A stretch of 64,000 nt of DNA. Origin: JALORV01 sp963712485 (GTDB taxonomy: Bacteria > Pseudomonadota > Gammaproteobacteria > Burkholderiales > Burkholderiaceae_F). Within the stretch, counting starts at the first letter, position 1; the number at the start of each line of letters is the position of its first letter. Below the pieces are notes generated by a model that saw only the letters and a list, made by a program, of their open reading frames with translations, was not told where the DNA came from and made no database searches. Position numbers and translations under genes: made by a program. Location: the NCBI GenBank assembly GCA_963712485.1, contig CAVQID010000018.1, forward strand, positions 6,886-70,885, read 5' to 3'. Shown here one piece after another: positions 40,164 through 49,985 of this stretch.

Positions 40164-41401
40164 TCAGCGGGCGAGGCGCTGGAAAGCGCCAGGAGAGAGC
40201 GGGGTGAGTGCCGTCATGTCTTCGAGGGCGCAGCTTGTAGCCTCATGGACATACTCCCGCATCGGCAGGCCCTCGTCGTCGATGCCTTTCCCCGGAAACC
40301 GACACGACCGACCAGGGGCGACTTCGCTCGCAGCCGATAGTCGAATGTGGCCGGGTCGGAGAATTCCTTTCGTGCGGCCTCGATGCTGCCGTGTTCGTCG
40401 AGCGGTGCGTCGATAGTTCTTGATCCGGCCCCGACGAACAGGTTGTGGGCGAGAGTCACCTTCTGCGCGCCCTTCGCTACACGCAGGAACACGGCACCAT
40501 TGGGACGGTCGTTGACGATCGTGTTGAAAGCCATGCGAAGCGCTGTTGTCAGGCCAGCGGTAGCCTTCGGCACCGAAGGAAACAAGGGTCGAGTTTTCGG
40601 ACGCCGGCCCCTGCTGGATGAGATTCCCGATCACTTCGGCCTGCCCTCCGTTCGGAAACTCAAGTTCGTAGCTCGAAGTTCCGTCTTCGCAGGTCAGCCG
40701 ACTGTAGCGGACACTGTTGACCCGGGCACGGCTCTTGAGCAAATGCCCGACGTTGGAGCGTGCAAACAAGCAGCCTTCGATGTCGAGCCGGGCGATGGCG
40801 CCTACATAGAGATTGTGGGCCTGGCCGCTTGGATGACCGTTCCCTTCGAAGGCCGTCGAATCGATCGCAATCTGCACCGATTCAAGATTGCCGGTGAGGA
40901 TGCCGTTTTCGTTGTCGGCGAAGACGCACTTCGAAACGGAAACGGGACCGTTCTCAACGCGGATGCCCGCGCCGTTGCGGTCGCGGACGCGAGCTCCGCG
41001 AAACTCGATGTTTTCGAATTCGAACCCGCTTGCCACGAACCACCATGATTCCCTTGCCCTCGGCGTCCCTGCCGTCGGCGATCAGCCGGGGGCGGGGGCC
41101 GACTCCGCGAATGGTCAAGTCGCTTTGTGGCCAGACCGCGACGTCGCCGACAGTAATCACCCGGCTCGACTTCAATCGTGTCTCCATCGCGCGCAGCACG
41201 AGCCGTCGCAGCAAACGAGCGAAGCGGGTCTCCAGGGGAAACGCGCAGTAACCTGCCGGATTCCTGGGGCAGCATGCTGAGATCGGGAAGCTCGCTTCGA
41301 CAGGCAGCGATCAGGGCCGCCAGGCCGAGCGGCAACGAACAGACTCGCAAAGGTGGCCGTAAGCGCAGCGCGTCGTGATGCCGGGCGTGCGAGTAGGCCA
41401 C
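40164..41401 (-). CDS. Right-handed parallel beta-helix protein
   Basis: About 410 residues, probably secreted: the N-terminus has a hydrophobic stretch ending GLAALIAAC (possible lipobox). The mature part shows beta-helix coils: LLRVSPGDPLRSFAATARAA, DGDTIEVEPGDY, GFEFENIEFRGARVRDRNG, GIRVENGPVSVSKCVFADNE, NLYVGAIARLDIEGCLFARS. Such folds bind or cleave polysaccharide; no catalytic residues can be assigned. Frame changes near 41230, 41040, 40560 and 40400 interrupt it. It starts with GTG right after the TPR gene stop and ends two bases before the synthase-like gene, so all are one transcription unit. Confidence 0.65.
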
Positions 41402-42077
41402 TCACTGCCGCCACTGGCCGGCCTTGGTCAGTTTGTCACGCAGTCCAGGAAGGTTGTAGCCGAGGTCATAGGCAATCTTAGCGTTGGCCATCGACTTCTC
41501 GTACTCGCTGAGTTCGAAGTACAAGCAATCCAAGGTTGTAATGCACCGCGGGATTGTCTTTCGCAAGGCTTTCGGCAATTTGCGCCTGTTCAAGTGCGGC
41601 CGCGGTTTGTTTCGACCGCACAAGTTCGAAGCCCCACAGCAGCCGCACCTGAACGTCATCCGGCCGGAACGCGATGGCCCGGTCGAACCAGCATGTCAGT
41701 GCTGTAATTCATGCCAGTCGGCATTCTGCCGCCATTTCGGCGCGTCAGTTCGGCTGCTGAACGAAGAGCGCGACGATGGTTCGGAAAAGCGTTCAGCGTG
41801 TACGCGATATCGCCAGCGAGCGTGCCGCGCTCACCCCCAATGAGTCTCTCCACTTTGGGGGTGAAATGGCTTCTTTCGACGACGTTAATCGTGTCGTAGC
41901 ATCCGTGATCCGGTAATCCAAGGGGCCAATGGCGGATCGGGCCGTAATTGAAGTCACCGCAGCCGCTGCTCGGCTGACCGGCGGGCGGATGTCTCGACTG
42001 TGAATAGGCAGGGAAGGGTTGCTGCTGCCAAGCGTGCTGGCCAGACAGAAGACAGCAACAATCTTCATACGCGTCAT
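41402..42077 (-). CDS. Secreted TPR-containing protein
   Basis: About 220 residues. N-terminus TRMKIVAVFCLASTLG resembles a signal peptide. The next part contains CGDFNYGPI, FTPKVERLIGGERGTLAGDI and AYTLNAFPNHRRALRSAAEL, a pattern I associate with a TPR family in exopolysaccharide clusters. The C-terminus has a canonical TPR unit (LYFELSEYEKSMANAKIAYD) and ends LTKAGQWRQ. At least three frame changes (near 41990, 41700 and 41650) break it. It lies between the glycosyltransferase and the beta-helix gene on the same strand. Confidence 0.6.
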
Positions 42078-42115
42078 GTGAGCTTTGCGTCGCAGAAGGG
42101 CGCATGAGTAGTCCG

Positions 42116-43330
42116 TTAGAACGATTCGAACGGGAATGTCTTACCGGCCGTTGACCGTCCGCGAGAACAGAGCTCGTCAAGCTCGTTGGCCCGAGCATTC
42201 CAAGAGTACTCCTGCACAGCCGTTTCGCGTCCCGCTGATGCGATGGACTAGCAAGTACCGGGTCACGCATGAGTGCGGCCACTGCATCGGCAAAGCTGTC
42301 CGGATCATCCCTGACAAGGATGTTCTCGCCGTCCCGCGCGGCCAGTCCGCCCAAGCTCTCGGACGACGCGACGACCGGCCGTCCCATCGCCCACGCCTGG
42401 AGGATCTTGTTCTTTATCCCAGAGCCAAGCTTCATCGGGCAGGCAAAGACCGAGGCCCGTTCGAGGTATGGACGGACATCGTCCACGGTTCCGGTCACGA
42501 GGACCCGGTCGGACGCCAGTTCTCTGCACGGATGGGATCAGGGTCTCGCCCGACGATCGCAACATGCGCTTCAGGAACTCGTTCACGAAGCGCGAGGAAG
42601 AATCTCCAGTAACGAGTCGCCTCGCCGTGTCAACGTTGGGACCGAAATGCATGTTGCCCTCGAATACGACCAGCCCGTAATCCGCGTTCAAGCCCGCTTG
42701 GAGCGAAGTAATCGCTGTCGACTCCATTAGGGATAAACGCGACACGTTCCGTCCAGGAAAGCAGCGCTGATAGAAGTCTGCATCGATCTCCGAGGCAAAA
42801 GGGTAAGATCCCCACGGGCGATAGGCGCTTCTCTCAAAGAGCCAGTTTCGCCAGGCTTTCGTGAAGATGGCCGAATCGCTTGCGGACGGGAGCGTGACGC
42901 ATGGCACGAACTTCTCGAACCATGGTTCATCGACGGAGTCCACGATCAGCGGAACTGCCTAAGGGTTCGCGTCGGGCAAGATTTGGCACGACATAGCCAC
43001 CGGCATCGAACACCAGGCTATATCGATCGCTCCGGAGGGCACTCTCGATCGCGTTTCGCATTTCGCTCGCTGGTCGAACGAAGTCACGGGCGGACACGGC
43101 CTTGAGGATTCGCTGGAATGGCGGCGAGCGCTTGTCTGGGGGCGCGGGAACAAGCGTCACCTTGTTGAAGAGTGCGCGGATGGCAGGGTCGAGCTGTTTC
43201 GCCTTCCTTCAGATAGGAGATCAGGTCAAATTCGTGCCTGCGACTCAAGGGCCTGAGGAGACCGCAAAAACGCAACCCGTCGCCCAGATGGGGACGAAAG
43301 ATCGCGATCCGAAAGGACAAGTATTCGCAT
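42116..43330 (-). CDS. Glycosyltransferase of the EpsH1-like GT4 type, frameshifted
   Basis: About 400 residues starting MRILVLS at 43330. Visible pieces: GLLRPLSRRHEFDLISYLKE, SFDQRAKCE-region helices, FIPNGVDSDYFAPSG, YGLVVFEGNMHFGPNVDTA, DVRPYLERASVFACPMKLGSG, IKNKILQAWAMGRPVVASSE. The order and motifs match the subfamily of the gene at 28728. Frame changes occur near 43270, 42950, 42680 and 42480; the last recognised part is NARANELDELC with TAA at 42116-42118. The start codon abuts the left edge of the duplicated segment (43318). Confidence 0.65.
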
Positions 43331-43576
43331 ATTGATTGAGGAGGCTACCGGACCATGATGCCTCTTTTCTTGAACGCCGCGATATTCTGACAAACTCGCA
43401 CGATCGCGCATGTTGACACGGGTAATTCAGAAGCCAGCGGTCTTGTTCCCGCCATATCGCAGCTGAAATTCTCGATTGACCTGCGACAATTCCCTTTAAC
43501 GAACGTTCGAATCCTTCCGGATCGGGTGGCGGGGACGTTGCAAGCGTACGAGCAGCGTGGGCGCCTCTGATTGCAC

Positions 43577-44272
43577 ATGAGTTACTCGACCAGAATAGTG
43601 ACCCGCGAAGACGAGTTCTCGGCCATGGGCGGGGCGTGGGACACGCTTGTCTCCGCAGCGGCCGGTGCGAACACGTTCCTTACGCACCCATGGCTGCATA
43701 CGTGGTGGGTGTCTTACCGGCCCGAGGCTTCGCTCTGCATCGTGCTTGCTGAGCGAGACGGCACGTTGGCGGGAATCGCCCCCATGATGCGGATGCGGGA
43801 CGCGGGTCTGGGCGGGGTCCTTCGCAGCCTGCGCTTCCTTGGCGACGGCACATCCGAGACCGATCACATGAATTTCATCGTGCGTAATGACGATCGGCAA
43901 GACATTCTTGGGAGCCTCTTGGAAGCGGTCAACCAGTTGCCATGGGATATCGCGCACGTCAATCAGATTCCGGAGTCTTCTCCGAACGCCGAGCAGTTTC
44001 TCCAGTATGCGCAATCGAAGCGATGGTTGGTGTCGACGAGGCACTCTCCGTGCCCCCGTCGCGCGCTCCCATCTCGGTTCGACGAGGTGATGGCATCACT
44101 TCCGAGCCGATTGCGCACGGCCATCCGTTCCGCGCGCCGCGACATGGAGAGGGCGCACAAGGTGGAGTTTGGTTATGTCAGCAAACTGGAAGAATTGAGC
44201 GAGGCTCTCGAAGTCCTGTACCGCAACCACGGCGGTCGGTGGCACATGGCCTCGGGACGACAGTCGGGGTGA
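43577..44272 (+). pseudogene. Truncated FemAB-like transferase (copy 1)
   Basis: Encodes the N-terminal 220 residues of the protein found complete at 51733 (MSYSTRIVTREDEF to LYRNHGGRW), nearly identical in DNA. At the deletion junction it runs out of family sequence into HMASGRQSG and stops. The catalytic C-terminal half of the second GNAT domain is missing, so it should be inactive. The region before the start codon is also duplicated. Confidence 0.8.
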
Positions 44273-44508
44273 ACTTGTCCGAAGCGCTGTACCGAGATGC
44301 GACAGGCCAGCAGCCGCGCGCCATGCGGCAGTCGACGGAGCGCAGGATATGGATTGCGGAGGCTGAATACGCGAGGCATCTCGCGCGCTGTCTTGTTGGC
44401 AAGGCGCCGTGGCGCGACGCACTGCTGGCATTCGGTGCGCCCAGGGTTTGGGCCACGTTCGATTGGCGAGATCCTCGACCCTTACTTGTCAACGTTGTGC
44501 GCCGGTGA
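44244..44508 (+). pseudogene. 3' remnant of ATP-grasp gene (copy 1)
   Basis: From the deletion junction this reads VGVNLSEALYRDATGQQP, SRRIWIAEAEYARHLARCLV-like and DWRDPRPLLVNVVRR to the TGA at 44506-44508. It matches the last 85 residues of the ATP-grasp protein at 52845. Its frame does not continue from the FemAB fragment, so no fusion protein is made. No start codon or ATP-grasp core remains. Confidence 0.75.
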
Positions 44509-44561
44509 GTTCACGCGCGATCGCCTGTGGAGCGGTTCGGACGATGGTGCCTAGAGCGGAC

Positions 44562-45572
44562 TTAGAGTGATAACGTACCCAGCCTAAGGTCGCCGGGCGC
44601 GATCGGCCGCAAATGCACATCGATTGCCTTCCGCAAGAACGCTTGACGATCCGCGTTCGGCTGCCAGCCCAGGTCTCTTTTGGCGGCGGAGCAATCGAAC
44701 TGCGCTTCAAACGAGCGGCTCTTCAAGTCCCGGATGCTGGGAAATGTGTTGTCGGGTTTCCGAGCCGCAATCTTGACGCCCCATTTCAGGATTTCGAGCG
44801 CTTGCAGCCTGGCCAGGCTGCGGGGATAAAATTCAATACGCCGGCGCCCACGCTCACTGAGGAGGCCCACATACTCGCGCGCCGTCGGGCGAACATCGCC
44901 GACCAGGTTGTAACTCCGCCCTTCAATCCCCGGCGCCTCCATCGCCAGAAATGTGGCTTCTGCAACATCCTCCACCAAGACAAACGGAATTGGGTTATTG
45001 CCCATCCCCCAGCCGATGCAACATCGGTCTGAAGGCCAATATCCAACGCCGCTATGAGTAACCGGCGTTCCATTCCCCACGACCACTCCGGGCCGGACAA
45101 TCACCAGCGGTATTCTTTCCGTGAGCAGCAACCGTTCGGCCAGTGCCTTGGCACGAGCATAAAAAGGACGCTGCTCAAACTTCGGATCAGGTTCCACCGG
45201 ATCGCGCACCGTTCCTTTGTCGCCGAGGTATAAGCACGCAATGGTGCTAGCGAAGACCAGGCGCCGGATACCGTTCTCGCGGCAGGCGCGGGCCACGTTG
45301 CGCACGCCACCCAAGGTCACGCGCTCAAACTCAGACCATTGCTCACCACCGCTCATCGCGAGATGAAAAACCTCGCGGACATTCTCGGCGGCGCGCAACA
45401 CAGCTTCGGCGTCCGCTACGTCGCCTCGCTCGAACTCAAGCTGGGATCCGCGGTTCATCCATGAGGCAGCCGAGCGGCTGAGAACCCGCACAGAACGACC
45501 TGAGTCTAGCAGGCGCGCGACGAGATTGCGACCGATGAAGCCGGTGCCGCCAATCACCAACGCGTCAGCCAC
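44562..45572 (-). CDS. NAD-dependent epimerase/dehydratase (SDR)
   Basis: Intact 336-residue extended SDR. NAD motif ALVIGGTGFIGRNLVARLL at residues 4-22, GDVADAEAV, VFHLAMSGG, then IRRLVFASTIACLYLGD and the active-site region FYARAKALAERLLL (Tyr-x3-Lys as YARAK), IVRPGVVVGNG, and the substrate part IPFVLVEDVAEATFLAME. It acts on a nucleotide sugar. It overlaps the Gfo/Idh/MocA gene by 8 bp, so the pair probably works on one sugar. Confidence 0.82.
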   Translation of the reverse strand: MADALVIGGTGFIGRNLVARLLDSGRSVRVLSRSAASWMNRGSQLEFERGDVADAEAVLRAAENVREVFHLAMSGGEQWSEFERVTLGGVRNVARACRENGIRRLVFASTIACLYLGDKGTVRDPVEPDPKFEQRPFYARAKALAERLLLTERIPLVIVRPGVVVGNGTPVTHSGVGYWPSDRCCIGWGMGNNPIPFVLVEDVAEATFLAMEAPGIEGRSYNLVGDVRPTAREYVGLLSERGRRRIEFYPRSLARLQALEILKWGVKIAARKPDNTFPSIRDLKSRSFEAQFDCSAAKRDLGWQPNADRQAFLRKAIDVHLRPIAPGDLRLGTLSL

Positions 45573-46680
45573 GCTCGACCGCCTCGCGCGCGTGACTCAG
45601 CTGCCTGGGCTCCATGCGATTTTCCGCAATCGCGGCGCAGGCTTCCATAACATTCACACCCTGGTCCACGCCCTCACGAGGTGTGCGGCCAGCGAGAAGA
45701 TCCTCGTAAAACTGCTCGATACTGGAGCGCATGCCAATCGAGTACGCGTCCTGAGGCGGAGCCAACTTCAAGAATCCACGCGTGTAGTCGATCAGGTTTC
45801 TAGCACCTTGTCCGAGTAGCCGGCGAGAAGTTCTCGCTGCGTCCAAAAATTGGTCCACGGGTTCCATAAAACGGCTCTTCTCTGTAATCGAGAAACGGTT
45901 GCGCGCGATGTCGGCAACCGCCGACCCGTCCTGGCCGCCTGCATGAACCCAGAACTCGAACCACTCGCGTCCGAAGCTCAAATACAACTGCGCCGTCCCG
46001 CGCTCACAAACCAGGGAACACTGCCACGTGTTGTAAAACGGCCGTCCGGAGTTCAGAGTGCTCTTACCAGTAACGACAACCGAAACGTCGGTTATACGGC
46101 CAAGTAGATGGCAGACCAGAGAAAGCGGATGTGCTCCTTGTTCGATGATGATGTTGCCCGGCTCATGAAACATCCAGAGAGTGTGCTGTCCGGTATCCAA
46201 TTGACGCAAGGGGACATTCCAACAAGCAGTCACGTGCTGCACTTCTCCAAGACGCCATTCGCGCACCGCCCGCACGAGTTCGACAAAGGCGGGGTTACGG
46301 GTGAAATTATGATTCACCCCAACCGCCCGTCTGACGCGCGCGGCAGCCCTTTGTACATCGCGCGCTTGATCAAGCGTGACGGTCATGGGCTTCTCTATAA
46401 ACACATCACAGCCCTTCTCGAGGCACCGCAAGGCCGCATCAGCATGATAAGTCGGAGGAACAAGAACATGAATCGTGTTCACGACGCCGGCGGAAAGCAT
46501 CTCGTCCAGCGACGAAAATGACTGGCGGATACTCCATTTCCTGGCCAGATGTTCGGCCTTGTGCCGATCGGTGTCGCAGACCGCAGCGAGTGCGATGTCC
46601 GAAATCCCATCGAGAGCGCGGATATGGAAGTCTGAGATGAATCCCGCACCCAGAATCCCGATCTTACGTATTGATTCCAC
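45565..46680 (-). CDS. Gfo/Idh/MocA-family sugar oxidoreductase
   Basis: About 371 residues from the GTG at 46680 (VESIRKIGILGAGFI). The frame stays open to 46791 but that extension would overlap the neighbouring glycosyltransferase, so I use 46680. Motifs: IGILGAGFISDFHI (NAD Rossmann), VHVLVPPTYHADAAL-like, GCDVFIEKPMTVTLDQA with the EKP lysine, and GVNHNFTRNPAFVELV. Such enzymes oxidise or reduce a ring hydroxyl of a nucleotide sugar. Coupled by overlap to the SDR downstream. Intact. Confidence 0.82.
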   Translation of the reverse strand: MESIRKIGILGAGFISDFHIRALDGISDIALAAVCDTDRHKAEHLARKWSIRQSFSSLDEMLSAGVVNTIHVLVPPTYHADAALRCLEKGCDVFIEKPMTVTLDQARDVQRAAARVRRAVGVNHNFTRNPAFVELVRAVREWRLGEVQHVTACWNVPLRQLDTGQHTLWMFHEPGNIIIEQGAHPLSLVCHLLGRITDVSVVVTGKSTLNSGRPFYNTWQCSLVCERGTAQLYLSFGREWFEFWVHAGGQDGSAVADIARNRFSITEKSRFMEPVDQFLDAARTSRRLLGQGARNLIDYTRGFLKLAPPQDAYSIGMRSSIEQFYEDLLAGRTPREGVDQGVNVMEACAAIAENRMEPRQLSHAREAVERG

Positions 46681-46744
46681 ATCTCTATTCTTACACAACA
46701 CTCGCGACTGCCCACCATGAGACCGAGCAATCGGCCGAGCCTCT

Positions 46745-47845
46745 TCACCGGTGTGAGTTAGAAAGCAAAGCCGCACGATATACGGCTTCATACTCGCGAA
46801 ACATCCTCGCAGCGCTGAACAATTCGACCGCCCGGCGACGGTTCTTGACGGACAACCTTTCGCGCACCGCCGGATCCGTCATTGTTCGAATCGAATCAGC
46901 CAGACGACCCGTATCGCGACTGGGCACGATCTCCGGTTGGTGAGAAGTCCCAAGGATCGTCGCGCAATCTCCCACGTCGGTGCAGATTGCCGGCAGCCCG
47001 CAAGCCATCGCTTCGAGAAGCGACATAGGCGTCTGCTCGGTCACGGATGACAACACGAAGACATCAAACCGCCTATACCACGGGCGCACGTCCCGAACAG
47101 CGCCGGCAAAAGTCACGCGCCGGACAATGCCAAGGTCCGATGCGATCTTTTGGAGAGTTGCGCGCAGAGGCCCGTCCCCCACGACCAGGAGCGATGCTGT
47201 TTCGAGTCCGCTGGCAGCAAATGACCGCAGCAGCAGGTCGAGGTTCTTCTCCGGTCTAAGTTGTCCGACATATCCGAAAACCACGCCCGCCGATTGCCGT
47301 TCTGAAACCGGTGCGGGAGAAAAGGCATCCGTATCGACGCCGCTCGCTATGAACTGAAGCTTTTCTGCGGGTACGCGATATTGTTCGACAGCGATTCGCA
47401 GAAGATTTCGAGAAGGAACGATGGTCTTGTAAATCCTCGGCAGGAAGACTCGCCTCGTAAGTACGCGCCTGGTCTTCAGGCGTTCTGCCTCATCGGGGCC
47501 GAAACCGTGCTCATTGTGAATGATTGGACAAACGTGTCCCATCTGACCCGCGATGATGGATTCCATGGATCCCCAGTTATATGTCACCAGCAGGTCCGGC
47601 CGCAGGCGGGTCAGCATGCGGCGTATCGCGAAGAGATAGGCAATGGCGTGAGTCTTTGGCGGCGGCCGCACAAGAGCCACCTCGAGTGATGAGTCCAGCG
47701 CATATGCGGCATCAAAGCAACCGTCCATCGCAACGATCGTATGGCGGAACTGTCCGCCCAAATAACGGAAGAGGCCCGCGATACGCAATTGCGGGCCTGC
47801 CGGGGTGAAAGTCGAAAACACGCTGACGAGGTGAGAAGAACTCAC
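46745..47845 (-). CDS. Family 4 glycosyltransferase
   Basis: Intact, 366 residues. N-domain VFSTFTPAGPQLRIAGLFRYLG, LLVTYNWGSMESIIAGQMG, IHNEHGFGPDEAERLK; C-domain FIASGVDTDAFSPAP, VFGYVGQLRPEKNLDLLLRS, LLVVGDGPLRATLQKIA, VFVLSSVTEQTPMSLLEAMA (EX7E). It heads the minus-strand sugar-modification block with the oxidoreductase and SDR. The acceptor and donor are unknown. Confidence 0.85.
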   Translation of the reverse strand: MSSSHLVSVFSTFTPAGPQLRIAGLFRYLGGQFRHTIVAMDGCFDAAYALDSSLEVALVRPPPKTHAIAYLFAIRRMLTRLRPDLLVTYNWGSMESIIAGQMGHVCPIIHNEHGFGPDEAERLKTRRVLTRRVFLPRIYKTIVPSRNLLRIAVEQYRVPAEKLQFIASGVDTDAFSPAPVSERQSAGVVFGYVGQLRPEKNLDLLLRSFAASGLETASLLVVGDGPLRATLQKIASDLGIVRRVTFAGAVRDVRPWYRRFDVFVLSSVTEQTPMSLLEAMACGLPAICTDVGDCATILGTSHQPEIVPSRDTGRLADSIRTMTDPAVRERLSVKNRRRAVELFSAARMFREYEAVYRAALLSNSHR

Positions 47846-48310
47846 GCCGGTTACGCTCCTACGGGCTGGCCGTCGTCACCGGCGATGGGGAATCCGACAT
47901 GCGCCAGGTGGACGCGTTGTCGAGACGCTGCCCGGCCTGTTCGGCGCCGACCCGCAGGTGACTGACGATCGGGTGCGACCCCTGCAACCGGCTTTGGCGC
48001 CGGCAACTGACGCGCCGGCAGCAGTTTTCCAGTTTTACGGGCCGCATCTGATTTGAAAAAAGGATTTCGTTTTGGCAACCAGTCGGCGACATCCGACGCA
48101 ATCTCGTCGAGTCCTCGGTACGAACCGTTTTCCGCGACAATAATGAGCAATATGGCAGACTGGCATTTTGAGGCAACCGCCCATTGTGCCTAGGTGGAAA
48201 TGCCTGTGGGAATGCTGGGGCCCTTGAGTGTTTTCTACGCTCTCGTCCATCCGCCCTGGGCGCAGGCCGATGAGTTCACGTTGTACCCTTTTGTCCAGAC
48301 GAGTGATTTC
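47846..48310. other. Divergent intergenic region
   Basis: About 465 bp between the minus-strand glycosyltransferase and the plus-strand methyltransferase (counting the latter from 48311). Short frames occur on both strands but none has protein-like composition that I can defend. A GC-rich self-complementary stretch (gcgccggcaactgacgcgccggc, about 47997-48019) could form a hairpin. Promoters for both directions should lie here. Confidence 0.35.
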
Positions 48311-49282
48311 ATGGATCCCCAAACATTAGCTGGCGAGCGTTCCCGACTTATCCGCGAATATGGGGAATGGACGGACCACAACATACGCCTTGCGGAAGGC
48401 CTCTACACAATAGGGAATGGAGTGGAGTCCCGGAAGCTCCCACGTATCGTGCAGATTGTCGCGGACCTTTCTCCCAAGCCGCTCTCCGAGCTTCGGGTCT
48501 TAGACTTGGCGTGCCTAGAAGGACAGTATGCGATCGAATTTGCAATGCATGGCGCCACCGCAGTGGCAATCGAAGGCAGGGAAGCAAATCTCGCGAAGGC
48601 ACGGTTCGCCAAGCAGGCGCTCGGACTCGAGAAGCTCACCCTTTATCATGATGATGTCCGCAATCTAAGTAAGGAACGCTACCGTGAATTCGACGTCGTT
48701 CTTTGCTTGGGTATTCTTTACCATCTGGACGCGCCCGACGTCTTTCGTTTTGTCGAACAGATTGCTTCCGTTTGTACGCATCTAACGATCTTCAACACGT
48801 ACATCAGTGTCAACTATGAGAAGGCCTATAGCTATGGCGGTCGCACCTTATGGGGTCGCGACTATGTCGAACACGATCCTGCCTCGCAACAGGAGGAACG
48901 TCTGTCCGCCAAGTGGGCGTCGCTCGACAACGTCAAGAGCGTATGGATGACGCAGACTACCCTGATGAATATGCTAGTTTCGCTCGGTTTTACATCTGTC
49001 TACAATTGCCAGGCGCCAATTGAGCCGGGTAACTATGTCGATTGGGTAAGTATCGTTGGAGTCAAAGGAACGCGGCAGACAATTAAGTCCAACCCAAGCA
49101 TGAATGAACGCCCGCCCCTCCAATTTGAAGAGCCGGTCCACGCGGCCTTATCGCCACGCCAGCAGAAATACTCCGAGGTCAAAAGAAGATTTACGTTCCT
49201 AGTTCCACGCCGGATGCGCCGCATTCTCAAGTCTGTACTTGGTCCGCTGAGTACACATTTTCGTGGCCGCGGTGGGGCTTAG
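48311..49282 (+). CDS. SAM-dependent class I methyltransferase
   Basis: About 323 residues from the ATG at 48311 (MDPQTLAGERSRLIREYGEW); the frame is open upstream to 48194 without protein-like sequence. Motif I is ELRVLDLACLEGQYAIEFA, then VAIEGREANLAKARF (acidic ribose-binding residue), LYHDDVRNL and VVLCLGILYHLDAPDVFRFV. This is a small-molecule or sugar methyltransferase fold. The base composition is visibly more AT-rich than the XrtA genes, suggesting separate origin. Intact, monocistronic, followed by a palindrome. Confidence 0.8.
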   Translation: MDPQTLAGERSRLIREYGEWTDHNIRLAEGLYTIGNGVESRKLPRIVQIVADLSPKPLSELRVLDLACLEGQYAIEFAMHGATAVAIEGREANLAKARFAKQALGLEKLTLYHDDVRNLSKERYREFDVVLCLGILYHLDAPDVFRFVEQIASVCTHLTIFNTYISVNYEKAYSYGGRTLWGRDYVEHDPASQQEERLSAKWASLDNVKSVWMTQTTLMNMLVSLGFTSVYNCQAPIEPGNYVDWVSIVGVKGTRQTIKSNPSMNERPPLQFEEPVHAALSPRQQKYSEVKRRFTFLVPRRMRRILKSVLGPLSTHFRGRGGA

Positions 49283-49303
49283 GAGTGTAGAACGGTCGAC
49301 TTC

Positions 49304-49331
49304 ACCAAGTGTGCCGTACGGCACGCTTGGT
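49304..49331. repeat. 28-bp near-perfect palindrome after the methyltransferase gene
   Basis: The two half-sites accaagtgtgccgt and acggcacgcttggt are reverse complements except for one position, which would form a G-U pair in RNA. It lies 22 bp after the methyltransferase stop. It lacks a clear T-run, so it is either an unusual terminator stem or a protein-binding site. Confidence 0.5.
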
Positions 49332-49474
49332 GCATCGATGCGTCATGCTCGCGTGGACTGCGGCCGGTTCGGTGGACACCAGCCCAAGGTTCTCTAGTGT
49401 GCTGAGCTAATAGTTCGTTAAATCATGGTTCGATCTTGCGTTCGCCGTGCACCGCCAGCGACCTGCTCCCTTGT

Positions 49475-49985
49475 TTAGTCCCGTTGCGATCTAGAGTCCG
49501 CGGTTAACAATACCTGCTGTTCGCGTTGGGTTTGCATGCTGCCCGCGCGAGCGCGGGCAGCATGCGCTTCGGCAAACTGCTGTGGCGTCAGGTAGCCGAG
49601 CGCGCTGTGTGGCCGTTCGGTGTTGTACTCGACGCGCCACGCTTCGATCGCGGCCTGCGCGTGCGCCAGCGTAAGGAACCAGTGCTCGTTCAGACACTCG
49701 TCGCGCAACCGGCCGTTGAAGCTTTCCACGTAGGCGTTCTCGTTGGGCTTGCCCGGCCGGATGAAGGCGAGCCGCACGCCGCGTTGATACGCCCAGGCAT
49801 CGAGCACCTGGCTCTCGAACTCCGGACCGTGGTCGACCGTGATCGATTGCGGTGGGCCGCGCCACTCGGCCAGTCGATCCAGCACGGCGGCCACCCGCTG
49901 TCCTGGCAGCGATGTGTCCACCTCGATGGCCAGACTCTCCCGCGTGTAGTCATCCACGATCGTCAGACACTCGTTCGACTCCCGC
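49475..49985 (-). mobile_element. IS3-family transposase OrfB, 3' fragment
   Basis: Encodes about 165 residues of an rve/DDE integrase core: VDDYTRESLAIEVDTSLPGQ, ITVDHGPEFESQVLDAWAY (second catalytic Asp), NAYVESFNGRLRDECLNEHW (catalytic Glu) and the IS3-typical RPHSALGYLTPQQFAEAHAA. The part containing the first catalytic Asp and all of OrfA are missing; sequence switches to a wzm gene near 49985. It is related to, but clearly different from, the IS3 element at 55161-56178. Inactive remnant. Confidence 0.8.

Larger units (their letters stand above)
43318..44553 (+). repeat. Direct duplication, copy 1 (internally deleted)
   Basis: This segment matches 51473-54092 in the same orientation. 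It starts at the shared caagtat and continues with only scattered substitutions and one indel to about 44243. At 44243/44244 it jumps to the sequence equivalent to 53782, so 1,381 bp (52401-53781 of copy 2) are missing. Homology ends about 44553, after the ATP-grasp stop. The first 100 bp after the jump differ from copy 2 at about 10 positions; the rest is nearly identical. Confidence 0.85.

Noticed and set aside
47851..48150. Minus-strand 99-codon frame in the divergent spacer
   Set aside because: Partly helix-like at the start but it runs into low-complexity Arg/Pro sequence; no start signal or neighbour support.
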